A stretch of DNA of 64,000 nt from Rhizobium sp. CCGE 510 (GTDB lineage: Bacteria; Pseudomonadota; Alphaproteobacteria; Rhizobiales; Rhizobiaceae), in assembly GCF_000292525.1 (NCBI RefSeq), contig NZ_AEYF01000026.1, forward strand, positions 186,001-250,000, read 5' to 3'. Positions 35,550-46,424 of the stretch are shown here, piece after piece (position 1 is the first letter of the stretch; each line of letters begins with the position of its first letter). The position numbers and the translations under genes are program-made. Under the pieces are notes generated by a model. That model was given only the letters and a program-made list of their open reading frames with translations. It was not told the origin of the DNA and searched no databases.

Positions 35550-37376
35550 TCAGCGGGATGCAATCCGCTTAAACAACTCCTGCTGCTTCTTATATGCATC
35601 GGGGATGTTTCCGTTGGCCAGGGAGTTGGTGCAGTCGTCCAAGGCCTTTTTATAATCCCCCAGCTCCATATACGCATAGCACCTGTTGTTGAATGCTACG
35701 GCGACGTCATCTTTCCCAGCCGCCTTGAGATCATACAGGTAATCGTGCTTGTTCAGCACCTTGAGGGCTGCAGTATTGTCGTTTTGACCGAAAGAGATCA
35801 TCGACAGGTCAATTGCGGCGGATACCCGCCAGTTACTCTTCGATCCCGCGACGACGCTCAGCTCTCTGATCGCGTTGCCGTCATCACGTAGTTCCCGATA
35901 AGCGGCTCCGCGCCAATATCGAGCGCTCAGTCCATTTTCCTGATCATCGACGATATCAGCGCATTCGTTGACTGCAGCATCATAATTTTTCAACCAGTAA
36001 CTGCCGTAGCACACCCAAAGTTGGGCCTCGACACCGCCCCCCAGAGCGACCGCCTCGCGTGCCACGTCGGCCGAATCGGCGTAACGACTCTGTTTCGCGT
36101 AGACCTTCGCAAGTTGCTCCTTGATCTCAGCGGTTGCCGCGTCTTGCTCCGAGGTCGAGGGGAACTTGGTGAGTGGGAGGTCGCGTAGCGCCTCCTGGTA
36201 CTTCGTGATCGCATTGTCGAGATTGCCCTGGCGAAGCCAGGTTTTTGCAACCAGGCTATCGATCATGTAGTGATTCCGGGATTTGCTGTCTTCGATAAGA
36301 CGGGTATCGCTATCATATGCATTGGCTGCAGCCTGTAGTGTCGGTCCGACATAGATTTCAGACCCTGCAGTGTCGATCATAGAGGAGATGAGCTTCTCGA
36401 CGGCCTTCGTGGCGATATAGTCGTTTTTCTTTCCTATGGCGGCTAACGCTTCGACGAGCCTGCTCTCGCGCTCGACAGTTGCATTGGTCTTCATGAACTC
36501 ACGAACACATTCAGAAAGCTGCTGATAGTCGCTGTTCTCACTATTATCCAGGCATTGCGTCGACGCCGTGCTTAAGAGGTAGCGGTAAACGTCGACGTCC
36601 AAAAGCTTGGTCGCTATGCCGTCGGGATCCGTTGATCGAAAATGGTCGACGAAGCGGAACATGGCGTCGATGTTCCCTCTCCATTTCGGCTGCAGGGTCG
36701 AGAGCAGGAGATCATAGGGAGGAAAGAACGCTGGAAACTTAGAAACACTATCTTGGAGAGCCAGGCCCATCTCGTCCGAATAGCCGTAGCCACGGAGGAT
36801 TTCCAAACGGAGCGACTGAAGAAAGGGTTCAGTACTATCAAGCTGAAGCGCGCGAATGACGTCCGCCTCGCCATTTCGCATCGCTTCGATGAAGGCCTGC
36901 ATCTCGTCTTCGCTGACAGTATTGACGTATCCATGGCCACGCCGGAGCCAACCCACGTTGTTGTAGAATTTTGCGCGAACCAAATGAGCGGGCATGCTGT
37001 CGGGGCTCTTCTCGACCCACGCGTCCAGTTGCCTCCCGAAGCTCGGATCAGTCGGATCAATAAGAGCATCGAGGAATTTGGTGACAGGATCTATGTTCGG
37101 GCTCGGCAAGTGGCCCAACTTGAGTATATTTTGCGTCACTCTTTGAGCAGTTTCAAAATCCGAACTTAGGATTGCGGTTCGAACGATCTTTGCGCTTTCA
37201 TATGGGCGGCCCCTCCTGTTTTGGGGATCGAATGCGAGCGAAACGCTCCGGCGCAGATTCCAGGAACCAAAGGCGCTCTCCACCCCAACCACCGATTGGG
37301 GCTGAAATTTGATCGCAACGGTGACGCCGATCAAGAGTGCGAGCATGACGAACAGTATCATTGAACGACGGGTCAC
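35550..37376 (-). CDS. Large TPR-repeat protein with N-terminal signal anchor
   Basis: 608 residues. An N-terminal hydrophobic segment (SMILFVMLALLIGVTVAI) anchors or exports it. The body is all-alpha, with TPR-like pairs recognisable towards the end: LDNAITKYQEALRDLP, QLAKVYAKQSRYADSADVAREAV, ARYWRGAAYRELRDDGNAIREL and NRCYAYMELGDYKKALDDC. The middle (QAFIEAMRNGEADVIRALQLDS) is typical of scaffold proteins with superhelical TPRs. The start is GTG 37376; an ATG five codons later is also possible. No enzymatic motif. Probably a periplasmic or membrane-bound protein scaffold; partners unknown. Confidence 0.75.
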   Translation of the reverse strand: MTRRSMILFVMLALLIGVTVAIKFQPQSVVGVESAFGSWNLRRSVSLAFDPQNRRGRPYESAKIVRTAILSSDFETAQRVTQNILKLGHLPSPNIDPVTKFLDALIDPTDPSFGRQLDAWVEKSPDSMPAHLVRAKFYNNVGWLRRGHGYVNTVSEDEMQAFIEAMRNGEADVIRALQLDSTEPFLQSLRLEILRGYGYSDEMGLALQDSVSKFPAFFPPYDLLLSTLQPKWRGNIDAMFRFVDHFRSTDPDGIATKLLDVDVYRYLLSTASTQCLDNSENSDYQQLSECVREFMKTNATVERESRLVEALAAIGKKNDYIATKAVEKLISSMIDTAGSEIYVGPTLQAAANAYDSDTRLIEDSKSRNHYMIDSLVAKTWLRQGNLDNAITKYQEALRDLPLTKFPSTSEQDAATAEIKEQLAKVYAKQSRYADSADVAREAVALGGGVEAQLWVCYGSYWLKNYDAAVNECADIVDDQENGLSARYWRGAAYRELRDDGNAIRELSVVAGSKSNWRVSAAIDLSMISFGQNDNTAALKVLNKHDYLYDLKAAGKDDVAVAFNNRCYAYMELGDYKKALDDCTNSLANGNIPDAYKKQQELFKRIASR

Positions 37377-37587
37377 GGTGGTCAGTCCCTGGCAGAACTT
37401 GTTGCGAAGATCCGGCGCAGCTTACAAACACAATTCTAAGGAGATTTTGCAGATATTGACGCAATTTTAGCGGCTTTCAAGCCGCGGGGAAAAATGCGTA
37501 ATGAGAACCAACTCATCGACACGAGGAAGTATGCCGAAAGTCCGGACTCGAACACCAGGTTCACCGTCGTTCCCGGCGTCTGGCCGC

Positions 37588-39570
37588 TTAATTTGATGGA
37601 GAAGCAGAAGACGCGGGGTGAGCGTTCGGCTGAGAACTTGCAGTTCGTTCGCCTTGCCGATCGTGCGGCAATACCAGGAAATCGAGGAGACCGCTGTCCC
37701 GCAGGTCGGCGGCTCTCTTTTCCAGAATGTCACCCAGCAAGGTCGTCAGAAATTCCGCTGTCAGATGGCCCCAGTCTGTCATGAACGGAACACCCCCGCT
37801 GCTGGTGAGGCATTTCTCCTTGTCGTAGTCGCAGTGAAGCTTGATGATATCGACGTAGTTGAATGCAAGATCAGATGGGAAAAATGGCAGCTGCGCTATA
37901 GTCTGGTTGGCTGGCGGATACGTCGCCAATCGCAGGCACGTAGAGGCATCGGATTTTGTCTGAAACATCAGCCCCAGGCACGAGTGCAATCGGTCCAGCT
38001 GGTAATAATTTCCGAAAACGAAAATTTTCGCGTCATCCGAATGGCTTTTCATCCAGGAAAGAAGCTCGAACCTGAACGGGTTGACTGTGTACTCAAAAGG
38101 CTGATTACTCGCGAGGAAAATCGCTTTCGTTCGGCTGAGCAATGACTTGTCGTTGATAAATTTTTCAAAGGGAATGCAGTATTTATCGTAAATGCTGGCG
38201 CGAGAAGGGGCCTTAACAATATCGTTCTTGATCTCCACCATGCAGTTTAAGTAGCTGATCGCCACGACTTCATATCGATCGGCATCAATGTAATTTTTCA
38301 GCGCGACTGACCAGTTTCTGGCAAACGAGTCCCCGATGATGAAGATAACCGGCTTCCCGGCTTGAATGTTGTTGTTCAAGCTTAGAAAAGTGCTTTCGAG
38401 TCGTGCTTCGTTCGCCTGCGCGACAGGTGGATAGACCTGATCCAACCTGTGAGGAAAACCGGCCATAGTGATTACCGACACGACAGCAGCCGTGATGGTC
38501 GCAACTGATGAGCCCAGGGAGATCCAGAAGGCGCGGTTTCTCCTGGTGTGGCGAATAGGCCTTTCGATGACGACAAAGCTGACGACCGCCAGCAGGACGG
38601 TCGCTGCGATCGCAAGAAACTTATCGCCGTTGTTGAAATCCACGCTCGTCAGCCGCGCGAAGGCGAAGACCGGGTAATGCCACAGATATAGGGAGTAGGA
38701 GACTATCCCGGTGAGCGCCGCGGGCCGAGAAGCCAACAGGCGCCCGACGCCATCCTTATGACTGGCGAATGCAAGCACCAGACAGGTCCCAATGACCGGG
38801 ATCACCGTGAACAGGCCAGGATGAACCGTGTCCTTCCTAAACAAGATGAGGGAACCAAGAACGAGCACAAGCCCGGCCGCCGCGAGCAACGGCCGAGGGC
38901 GCGCGCGTCCACGCCTCAGCTCGTAATAGGCGAGAAGCGTTCCGGCCAGAAGTTCCCAGGCCCGGGTGAGCGGCGAGTAGAAGGCCTGTTGCTGATCATG
39001 CCGTACCGTGAGGACACAGAATACCAGGCTTAAGACCGCGATAAGCAACACGCACGGCAAAAATTTTGATTTCAAATATCGGCGGGTCATCAGCAATAAG
39101 AGCGGAAAGCCGATATAAAATTGCTCTTCGACGCTCAGCGACCAGGTGTGAAGAAACGGCTTGAGAAGGGTATCCGGCTCCCCGTACTGGGCCGCCGTAA
39201 AATAGAAATAGATATTCGATCCGAATAGGAGCGACGAACCGATGGAATTCGCGTAATCCAGCAGTTCCGACGGCAATAAAAGGTAATAGGCGAAGGGCAT
39301 GGTCGCGAAAACGACCGCGAACAACGCAGGCAGAATCCTTCGCGCGCGCCGCGTATAGAATTTAAGAAAATCAATACGCCCCGTCGCTTCGATTTCTGTC
39401 AGCAAAATTTGGGAAATCAGGAAGCCGCTGATCACAAAAAACACATCGACGCCGATGTACCCGCCTTGCAGCAAGGTGTGGCCGGCAAGCGTGAACTCGG
39501 CGTGATAAAGAATAACCGCGATCACCGATATGGCCCTCAAGCCATCGATCTCTGGTCGGTAAACCTTCAA
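37588..39570 (-). CDS. Acyltransferase-3/SGNH membrane protein (OafA/YrhL type)
   Basis: 660 residues. N-terminal acyltransferase-3 domain with ten or more helices: YRPEIDGLRAISVIAVILYH (catalytic His region), FFVISGFLIS, RRARRILPALF and HTWSLSVEEQFY. C-terminal periplasmic SGNH domain beginning near residue 390: VIFIIGDSFARNWS (Ser) and TDWGHLTAEF (Asp/His). Such proteins O-acetylate surface polysaccharides, LPS O-antigen or peptidoglycan. ATG 39570; no neighbouring polysaccharide genes except in the cluster 20 kb to the left. Confidence 0.9.
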   Translation of the reverse strand: MKVYRPEIDGLRAISVIAVILYHAEFTLAGHTLLQGGYIGVDVFFVISGFLISQILLTEIEATGRIDFLKFYTRRARRILPALFAVVFATMPFAYYLLLPSELLDYANSIGSSLLFGSNIYFYFTAAQYGEPDTLLKPFLHTWSLSVEEQFYIGFPLLLLMTRRYLKSKFLPCVLLIAVLSLVFCVLTVRHDQQQAFYSPLTRAWELLAGTLLAYYELRRGRARPRPLLAAAGLVLVLGSLILFRKDTVHPGLFTVIPVIGTCLVLAFASHKDGVGRLLASRPAALTGIVSYSLYLWHYPVFAFARLTSVDFNNGDKFLAIAATVLLAVVSFVVIERPIRHTRRNRAFWISLGSSVATITAAVVSVITMAGFPHRLDQVYPPVAQANEARLESTFLSLNNNIQAGKPVIFIIGDSFARNWSVALKNYIDADRYEVVAISYLNCMVEIKNDIVKAPSRASIYDKYCIPFEKFINDKSLLSRTKAIFLASNQPFEYTVNPFRFELLSWMKSHSDDAKIFVFGNYYQLDRLHSCLGLMFQTKSDASTCLRLATYPPANQTIAQLPFFPSDLAFNYVDIIKLHCDYDKEKCLTSSGGVPFMTDWGHLTAEFLTTLLGDILEKRAADLRDSGLLDFLVLPHDRQGERTASSQPNAHPASSASPSN

Positions 39571-39931
39571 TGCTAGCGCCTACCTTCGATATCGAGAACG
39601 TAACTTTGTCGCGCGCAAGATTGGCGCTTCTGGGCTGCCTACCACAGAGAGCTTGGAGCGAGAACAGTTTGGCCGGATAAAAGGTTTGTGGGCGGGGCCG
39701 ATTTCAATGTTTATTTTCTGCTTTGTTGTAAATCAGCATTGCGGAACCTTCATCAGTTTGCATTTGTTTTCCCAGCCGCTGACCAGTTTTGTCCATGGGC
39801 CGTTATGGCTAGCGCTAACCGGAATTCTCAATTCTCAACGAAATAACGTGTTGGCAACAACGGATACCGATCGACCAAACTGAGAACCTAATATAGCTTT
39901 TGAAAAGCCGTCCGAGACAGGTTTTCAGTTC
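39571..39931. other. 361-base gap
   Basis: No gene. Likely contains the promoter of the acyltransferase gene on the minus strand. A frame at 39653-39883 has no ribosome binding site and no recognisable sequence. Confidence 0.3.
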
Positions 39932-40264
39932 GTGCAGCACGATGACGACGTGAATCGATTTATGAAATTCTTTGCTCGCCATTTCGTAGCGATCTGCTTG
40001 AGGTTTCGGCTACAGGGGGACAAAGGGTCGGACCGTTTTTTCGCTGCATCCGGCACCTACATCAAGATTGGCGATATCTACGGCATCCTGACCGCTGGCC
40101 ATGTTATTGCTCATTTGCGACAGGCGATTGCAGACGAGAGGATGACGAAGCTTGAATGCTATCTTGTCGACACCTTCGGGCCCGTCAAACTCAGCGACAT
40201 GGGCGTATGCACCTGGGTCCGCAGACTGGGATCAGCTCAATCGAAGCCTGCTCAGCTTTGGTGA
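39932..40264 (+). pseudogene. Truncated serine-protease-like gene remnant
   Basis: 110 codons. The segment FAASGTYIKIGDIYGILTAGHVI looks like the start of a trypsin-like domain, in which TAGH carries the catalytic His. The frame then changes to unrelated sequence and stops; the expected Asp and Ser motifs are not found. Reading continues in other frames to about 40395 (DWQKFLARAISERIKQDT). This looks like a gene interrupted by deletion or frameshift, close to a tRNA. Confidence 0.5.
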
Positions 40265-40752
40265 CAGAGTTTTCGAAGACAGCAAGGCGCGGGCCAAGCC
40301 TGATCAATGTCTACGAGATGATCTACCGCGAGACTCTTGACTGGCAGAAATTCCTGGCCCGAGCGATCAGCGAACGTATCAAGCAAGACACTTGAATGCT
40401 CACCCCTGGGGCAATTTCCGCGCCTCGAACGCGAGGCGGAATACTTAAAAGACTTAATCCTTTACAGTGGCCGGGTTCGATTGAACCTCGGATACGGAAA
40501 CCATGCCGAAATCTCAGGCTGACAAGTGGAAGCGGCATCGCTAGAGGCGCTTCCCTGATATCCAGATGAGCCATCTTTATGGGACTGAGGCGAGAAGCGG
40601 TTCCCACGCGTATGCTGAGGCTGCGGGATCGCATAGACACGCCGCATCTATTGATTCACCTGCGTTTTTTGGAAAGCAGTGCATGCTGTTGGCAAGCGAG
40701 GTGCACGGTGTTGCCAAGCTGGTGCACGCTGATGCCAAGCGTTACAGAAAAA
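40265..40752. other. Region between the gene remnant and tRNA-Arg, with tandem repeats
   Basis: No intact gene. At 40687-40741 a degenerate 21-22-base unit occurs twice plus a partial third copy (core TGCCAAGC...GGTGCACG). This lies just past the 3' end of the tRNA. Confidence 0.45.
40687..40741. repeat. Degenerate 21-22-bp tandem repeat
   Basis: Units start at 40687, 40709 and 40730 (last one partial). They share TGTTG(G/C)CAAGC and GGTGCACG. Confidence 0.5.
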
Positions 40753-40829
40753 TGGCGCACCCGACAGGATTCGAACCTGTGACCTTTGGAATCGGAATCC
40801 AACACTCTATCCAGCTGAGCTACGGGTGC
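40753..40829 (-). tRNA. tRNA-Arg (anticodon CCG)
   Basis: 77 bases including an encoded CCA. The acceptor stem GCACCCG pairs with CGGGTGC; D-arm TAGCTCAGCTGGATAGA; anticodon arm TTGGA-TTCCGAT-TCCAA with anticodon CCG, reading CGG; T-arm ACAGGTTCGAATCCTGT. All three arms fold cleanly. The downstream side contains a gene remnant and repeats, as is common at tRNA integration sites. Confidence 0.95.
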
Positions 40830-40967
40830 ATGCCTGAGGCGGTTTGAATCGCCTGTCCGATGGGTGGTTCTTAGCCTAGCTTGCGGCCGGCTTCAATCGC
40901 GAAATTCTCAGAAATACCAATGCTTGCGGTTTGGCAGGTATTTTTATTCGTCAGCCTGGGGATTGAA

Positions 40968-41002
40968 CGAAAAACTCCGCCGGCCTTGCGGGCGGCGGAG
41001 TT
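40968..41002 (-). terminator. Rho-independent terminator of the xylose transporter operon
   Basis: On the minus strand AACTCCGCC and GGCGGAGTT form a nine-pair stem, followed directly by TTT. It lies 31 bases after the stop of the ATPase gene. Confidence 0.8.
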
Positions 41003-41032
41003 CGATTGTCGTTGGCGCGGCGCTCGCGCCGC

Positions 41033-41815
<783 letters not shown>

Positions 41816-41829
41816 ATTCAGGGCTCCTC

Positions 41830-43143
41830 TCACTTGGCACGGGAGCGATAGACGGTGTCGAGCCAGACCGCCACGACGAGAACGGTGCCGACGACGACGC
41901 TCTGCAGCGGTGTGTCGACATGCGCGAGAACCATGCCGGATTGCAGCGATTGCATGACGAGCGCGCCGAGCATGGCGCCGGCGATCGTGCCGGTGCCGCC
42001 CGCCAGCGACGTTCCGCCGATAACGGCGGCGGCGATGGTGTAAAGCTCGTCGAGCGTGCCCTGCGAGTTGGTTGCGGCGTTGAGGCGGGCGGTGGAAATC
42101 GCCGCCGCAATAGCCGCCAGAATGCCCATCAGCGCGAAGATGCGCACGGTCACCCAGCGGGTCTTGATACCGGCCAGTTCGGCCGCCTCAGGATTGCCGC
42201 CGATCGCGAAGACATAGCGGCCGAAGCGCAGCCGGGTGGCGATAAAGGTCATGATGATGCCGACGACGATGGCGATCAGCACCGGCACGGCGATGCCGTA
42301 GGGAATATCCAGGCCGGTTTCTGGCCAGGGAATATTGTTGGTCTCGGCATATTTCTTGGCGATATTGATCGGCCAATAATAGCTGTTGGCGATCCAGACC
42401 GCGCCGAGGATCAGCACGCAGCTGAGGGTGGCGAGAAAATATTCAGCCCAGATCGGCCGGCGCGGGAAGCCGAAACGGCGGCGCTGGCGGCGCGAGCCGA
42501 CGATGCTGGCGACGACGAACAGGCAGGCGGCGATGCCGACGATCCAGCTCCAGGTGGCGCCGATCGAGCCCTCCGCGCCGCCGCCCATGATGCGGAAAGT
42601 CTGGTCCATCGGCGCAACCGTCTGGCCGCTGGTGACAAGCCAGGTCGCACCGCGCCAAACCAGCAGGCCGCCGAGGGTGACGATGAAGGAGGGCACGTTC
42701 AGGAAGGCGATGATGATGCCCTGGAAGGCGCCGATCAGGCAGCCGGCCAACACGCCGACGAGCAGCGTGATCGCCCAGGTGAAGGGGCTGTCGAAACCGA
42801 TATATTCCGGCAGGATCTTCGCCTGGGTCACGCCCATGATCATGCCGCAGAGGCCGAGCACGGAACCGACCGAAAGGTCGATGTTGCGGGTGACGATGAT
42901 CAGCACCATGCCGGTGGTCATGACGGCGATGTCGGTCGTCTGGACCGAAAGGTTCCAAAGATTGCGCGGTGTCAGGAACAGGCCGCCGGTGATGATGTGG
43001 AAACCGATCCAGATGATAACAAGCGCGCCGATCATGCCGAGCAGGCGCGTGTCGATCTCGGTCGCCCGAAAGAAGCGGGTGACCGGACTGGCTTCCGCCG
43101 CTCGAGGTCCGCTCGATGTCGTTGATTTTACCATTTCGGCCAT
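41830..43143 (-). CDS. xylH: Xylose-type ABC transporter permease
   Basis: 437 residues with more than ten hydrophobic helices. Motifs: [62 protein letters not shown] and [19 protein letters not shown]. The length and the central extra loop (about residues 200-290) match XylH better than RbsC. The gene lies 14 bases before xylG and 259 bases after xylF. Forms the sugar channel in the inner membrane. Confidence 0.9.
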   Translation of the reverse strand: MAEMVKSTTSSGPRAAEASPVTRFFRATEIDTRLLGMIGALVIIWIGFHIITGGLFLTPRNLWNLSVQTTDIAVMTTGMVLIIVTRNIDLSVGSVLGLCGMIMGVTQAKILPEYIGFDSPFTWAITLLVGVLAGCLIGAFQGIIIAFLNVPSFIVTLGGLLVWRGATWLVTSGQTVAPMDQTFRIMGGGAEGSIGATWSWIVGIAACLFVVASIVGSRRQRRRFGFPRRPIWAEYFLATLSCVLILGAVWIANSYYWPINIAKKYAETNNIPWPETGLDIPYGIAVPVLIAIVVGIIMTFIATRLRFGRYVFAIGGNPEAAELAGIKTRWVTVRIFALMGILAAIAAAISTARLNAATNSQGTLDELYTIAAAVIGGTSLAGGTGTIAGAMLGALVMQSLQSGMVLAHVDTPLQSVVVGTVLVVAVWLDTVYRSRAK

Positions 43144-43348
43144 GGGTTTGCCGTTCCCCCATTGTGTTTGGACGGGTGCGCCGGCGTGCTAGAGGCTGCC
43201 AACGGCGTCATCGTCTGTTCTTCAACTGACCATCGCGCTGCTTCCGGAAACCGTGGCGTGGCGTCGCGACACCCTTCCGGCAGGGAATGAAAGTCCGCGA
43301 TGGTGCGGCGGGCGGAGAAAACTTCGTGATTGGAGGTCTCATCCGCGT

Positions 43349-43383
43349 CCGGCGCCGCAACGGTGTCTCCGCTGCGGCGCCGG
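43349..43383 (-). terminator. Hairpin between xylF and xylH
   Basis: CCGGCGCCGC and GCGGCGCCGG (ten perfect pairs) with a 15-base loop, 20 bases past the xylF stop. No T-run, so probably an mRNA-stabilising or partial attenuator element that lets the binding protein be made in excess. Confidence 0.65.
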
Positions 43384-43402
43384 CATTTCGTTCGAAGCTT
43401 GC

Positions 43403-44443
43403 TTACTTGCAGGCAGCGACAGCGCCGGCCTTGACGCCCTGGCAGGCTTCAGCCTTGGAAATCCAGCCGGCGTCGATGACGACGTTGAGGTTGTCCTTGG
43501 TGATCGCCTGCGGCTTCAGGAAGACAGACTGCATTTCGACGCCCTTCGGGCCGCCCTTGAAGGTCTGGGCGCCGTCGATCTTGCTCATGTCCTTGCCGCC
43601 GGCGAGGTCGAGAGCGATTTCGGCAGCGCGGGTGCCGAGTTCGCGGCTGTCCTTCCAGACGGAAACCGTCTGGGTGCCGAGAGCGATGCGGTTCAGCGCT
43701 GCCTTGTCGCCGTCCTGGCCGGAAACCGGAACGGAGCCGGCAAGGCCCTGGGCGTCGAGGGCTGCGATCGCGCCGCCGGCCGTGCCGTCGTTCGAAGCAA
43801 CAACGGCGTCAACCTTGTTGTTGTTGGCGGTCAGGAACTGCTCCATGTTGCGTTGAGCGTTCTCCGGCAGCCAGCCGTCGGTATAGGCTTCGCCGACATT
43901 CTTGATCTTGCCGGCGTCGATCGCGGCCTTCAGCACTTCCTGCTGGCCCGAGAACAGGAAGTCGGCGTTCGGGTCGGAAGACGAGCCCTTGATGAAGACG
44001 TAGTTGCCTTCCGGCTTGGCCTTGAAGACGCCCTCGGCCTGCAGACGACCAACTTCCTTGTTGTCGAAGGTGATGTAGAAGGCGGCCGGGTTTTCGATCA
44101 GGCGGTCATAACCGACGACCGGGATACCTTCAGCGGCGGCCTTTTCGATCGCCGGGCCGATGGCGTCGGAATCCTGGGCGAGAATGATCAGCGCGTTGGC
44201 GCCCTGCGAGATCAGCGATTCGACGTCGGTCAGCTGCTTTGCGGCAGAAGACTGCGCGTCAGCGGAAATATACTTGGCGCCCTTGGCTTCGAGAGCCTTC
44301 TTGATCGCGGCTTCGTCGGTCTTCCAGCGCTCTTCCTGGAAGTTCGACCAGGAAACGCCGACGACGAGATCGGCAGCCATGGCAACGGTATGCACGGAAA
44401 CGAGAATGGCCGCCCCGGCCATCAGCTTCAAAATAGACTTCAT
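43403..44443 (-). CDS. xylF: D-xylose-type periplasmic binding protein
   Basis: 346 residues; signal sequence [24 protein letters not shown]. The mature protein closely follows Xyl[93 protein letters not shown] and [30 protein letters not shown]. Binds the sugar in the periplasm and delivers it to XylH/XylG. First gene of a minus-strand operon divergent from the ROK regulator gene; a palindromic operator candidate lies in between. Confidence 0.93.
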   Translation of the reverse strand: MKSILKLMAGAAILVSVHTVAMAADLVVGVSWSNFQEERWKTDEAAIKKALEAKGAKYISADAQSSAAKQLTDVESLISQGANALIILAQDSDAIGPAIEKAAAEGIPVVGYDRLIENPAAFYITFDNKEVGRLQAEGVFKAKPEGNYVFIKGSSSDPNADFLFSGQQEVLKAAIDAGKIKNVGEAYTDGWLPENAQRNMEQFLTANNNKVDAVVASNDGTAGGAIAALDAQGLAGSVPVSGQDGDKAALNRIALGTQTVSVWKDSRELGTRAAEIALDLAGGKDMSKIDGAQTFKGGPKGVEMQSVFLKPQAITKDNLNVVIDAGWISKAEACQGVKAGAVAACK

Positions 44444-44528
44444 AATATCCTCCCGAGTGAGTTGCGACCGGCCCAGCCCATGCTTCCTCCGGCCACCGCG
44501 AAAAGCTGTCCAGAAAAATTCGGATTAT

Positions 44529-44547
44529 TTTCTCGACAGTCGAGAAA
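44529..44547. promoter_or_regulatory. 19-bp perfect palindrome, candidate operator
   Basis: TTTCTCGACAGTCGAGAAA has nine-base arms around a central A. It lies 86 bases upstream of xylF and 188 bases upstream of the divergent ROK regulator, where a XylR-type repressor would be expected to bind and control both. Confidence 0.65.
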
Positions 44548-44646
44548 TTTAGTGTCAGAGATTTTTTCGGCTGTCAACACTGGGCCGTTAGCTTATTTCC
44601 CTTGCGGAACAGCGGTGGGCGATGCAGTGGGAAACGCGGGCGGGCC

Positions 44647-44696
44647 AGAGCATGATGCCGAAAAGTGTGAGCGGTTTTCGGATGACATCATGCTCT
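44647..44696. repeat. Rhizobial palindromic intergenic element
   Basis: Outer arms AGAGCATGATG and CATCATGCTCT flank inner arms CCGAAAA and TTTTCGG. Sequences of this type occur between many rhizobial genes. It ends 38 bases before the regulator start. Confidence 0.8.
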
Positions 44697-44734
44697 AAAC
44701 TATTGAATTAGATCAGGGGGAGAGGGCGGCATTC

Positions 44735-45955
44735 ATGCTGACCAAGTCGAGCACGGAGCTGGTCCGGCAGCGAAACAGCGTGCTCGTGCTGTCCGTGCTG
44801 CGCCGCCACGGCGCGCTCGCCCATACCGAAATAGCCGATTCCACCGGGCTTTCTTCGGCCACCATCTCGGCGATCACAGCCGATCTGGAACGCGCCCAGA
44901 TCATCGAGAAATCCGAGCAGCAGGCGGCCAGCGGCCGTGGCCGGCCGCGCGTGCTTTTGCGCCAGCGGCGCGATTGCGGCTATCTCATCGTCGTCATCAT
45001 CTCGTCCGATGCTGTGCAATATTCGCTGGTGGATTATGCCGGCAAGCTGATCGATCGTTTCAGCGAGGAGCGGTCACATGATCCCTCGGGTGCGACCCGC
45101 TTCGTCCAGGCGGTGCGTGCCGGGCTTTCGCGCATTCTCGATCGTTCCCGGATCACACAGGAAAAGGTGCTGCTGATCTCGATCAGCAGCAAGGGGCTGG
45201 TCAATTCCACCGAGCCGGTGCTCGTCTGGTCGCCGATCTTCGGCAGCGAGCAGATCGATTTCGAATCGGCGCTGCGGCCGGAGTGGCAGGCCAAGGTGAT
45301 CCTCGATAACGAGACGCTGCTGGTCGCCGCCGCCCTCGGCGCGCGCGAAGAGATCGTCAAGGGCGCCGATTTCCGCTCGCTCGCCGCCCTCTCGCTCGGC
45401 CACAGCGTCGGGCTCGGCATCGTTAGGCGCGGCGGCCAGACGCAGGAGATCTCGGCGCCCAATTTCGGCCACATGCTGCACATGGCGGGCGGCGGCCTCT
45501 GCCGCTGCGGCACACGCGGTTGCATCGAAGCCTATGCCGGCTTCTACGCCATCCTGCGCAGCGCCTTCGAAGTGCCGCTCGATACGATCCCCGCAAAATT
45601 CGTGCCGGTCGCCGAACTCGACAAGATCGCCGCCAAAGCCCGCCAAGGCCACCGCATCCCCGCCTTCGCCTTCCGCCAGGCGGGCCTGGCACTCGGCAAC
45701 GGCCTGTCGCGCATGCTCAGCCTCACCGAACGCATGCCCATCGCCATCACCGGCCCGGGCACCCGCTATTACGACCTTCTCCGCCAGGGCATCGAAGAGG
45801 GCCTCGGCCAGTCGCACATCGTGCGCATGGAAGGCATGCCGGAAATCCGAGTGGTCGCCGACGAGCAAATCCTGGTCTTCGAGGGCCATCTCAACCGGGC
45901 GCTGTCGGTGATCGACCAGGATATTGTTGTCTCGGGGGGGCAGGGCGCGGAGTAG
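44735..45955 (+). CDS. ROK-family transcriptional regulator (XylR-like)
   Basis: 406 residues. N-terminal winged HTH (about 10-75): VLSVLRRHGALAHTEIADSTGLSSATISAITADLERAQIIE. The ROK domain carries the zinc-binding cysteines CRCGTRGCIEAY (Cys256, 258, 263). The usual sugar-kinase catalytic Asp-Asn-Asp is changed to DNETLL, so it is a regulator and not a kinase. Divergent from xylFHG with a perfect palindrome between; likely represses the transporter in the absence of sugar. An AGGGGGAG site precedes the ATG. Confidence 0.9.
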   Translation: MLTKSSTELVRQRNSVLVLSVLRRHGALAHTEIADSTGLSSATISAITADLERAQIIEKSEQQAASGRGRPRVLLRQRRDCGYLIVVIISSDAVQYSLVDYAGKLIDRFSEERSHDPSGATRFVQAVRAGLSRILDRSRITQEKVLLISISSKGLVNSTEPVLVWSPIFGSEQIDFESALRPEWQAKVILDNETLLVAAALGAREEIVKGADFRSLAALSLGHSVGLGIVRRGGQTQEISAPNFGHMLHMAGGGLCRCGTRGCIEAYAGFYAILRSAFEVPLDTIPAKFVPVAELDKIAAKARQGHRIPAFAFRQAGLALGNGLSRMLSLTERMPIAITGPGTRYYDLLRQGIEEGLGQSHIVRMEGMPEIRVVADEQILVFEGHLNRALSVIDQDIVVSGGQGAE

Positions 45956-46191
45956 CGCCAAAACCCCTCCCCACAAAGGGGGCGGGGCTTAAGCCGCGGC
46001 TGTCGGCGGCGACCAACAGGAGAGACCTTGCCGGTTGCTACCGTTCTACGGATTGTTAGGTTGGAGGTTATGGGAAGGGCGGCGACGCGTTAGCCCCTCC
46101 CACCTGTGAGGAGGGGTTGGGGAGGGGTTTTTCATCTCCCGCGAGCGTCTGCAAACCCACCCATACAGTTGCCCACTCCGCGCCAAAGGCT

Positions 46192-46329
46192 GCCCCTCAC
46201 CCTAACCCTCTCCCCGTAAAAAACGGGGAGAGGGGACGTGCCAAACGCGGCGTTGAGATTGAGGAAGACGGTGCGGCACTCCCCTTCGCCCCGAAGCGGG
46301 GAGAAGGTGCCGGCAGGCGGATGAGGGGC
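46192..46329. repeat. MITE-like intergenic element
   Basis: Bounded by an exact eight-base inverted pair, GCCCCTCA and TGAGGGGC. Inside, CCCTCTCCCCGT (46206-46217) pairs perfectly with 46223-46234 around a five-A loop, and a second hairpin with the core CCCCG-AAG-CGGGG lies near 46280-46306. Similar elements are widespread in alphaproteobacterial genomes. Confidence 0.7.
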
Positions 46330-46362
46330 CGGTCTCGCCGGCTCCGCAGCATGCACTCAAAC

Positions 46363-46389
46363 GCAAAACGGCCGGGCAAACACCCGGCC
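46363..46389 (-). terminator. Terminator of idhA
   Basis: GGCCGGG and CCCGGCC (seven pairs, six-base loop) followed on the minus strand by GTTTTG, 36 bases after the idhA stop. Confidence 0.6.
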
Positions 46390-46424
46390 ATCTCACAAAT
46401 ATTTCTCAAATCGAAAGCGAGCCG

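Larger units (their letters stand above)
45956..46424. other. 469-base gap filled with G/C palindromes
   Basis: Holds several inverted repeats made of CCCCTCC/GGAGGGG blocks (about 45963-46130) and a 138-base element at 46192-46329. No gene. Confidence 0.6.

Noticed and set aside
40566..40847. 93-codon frame overlapping the tRNA
   Set aside because: Runs through the tRNA-Arg gene; no ribosome binding site.
41920..43125. 401-codon open frame on the plus strand
   Set aside because: Antisense to the xylH permease; the protein is a low-complexity Asp/Gly/Ala mix.
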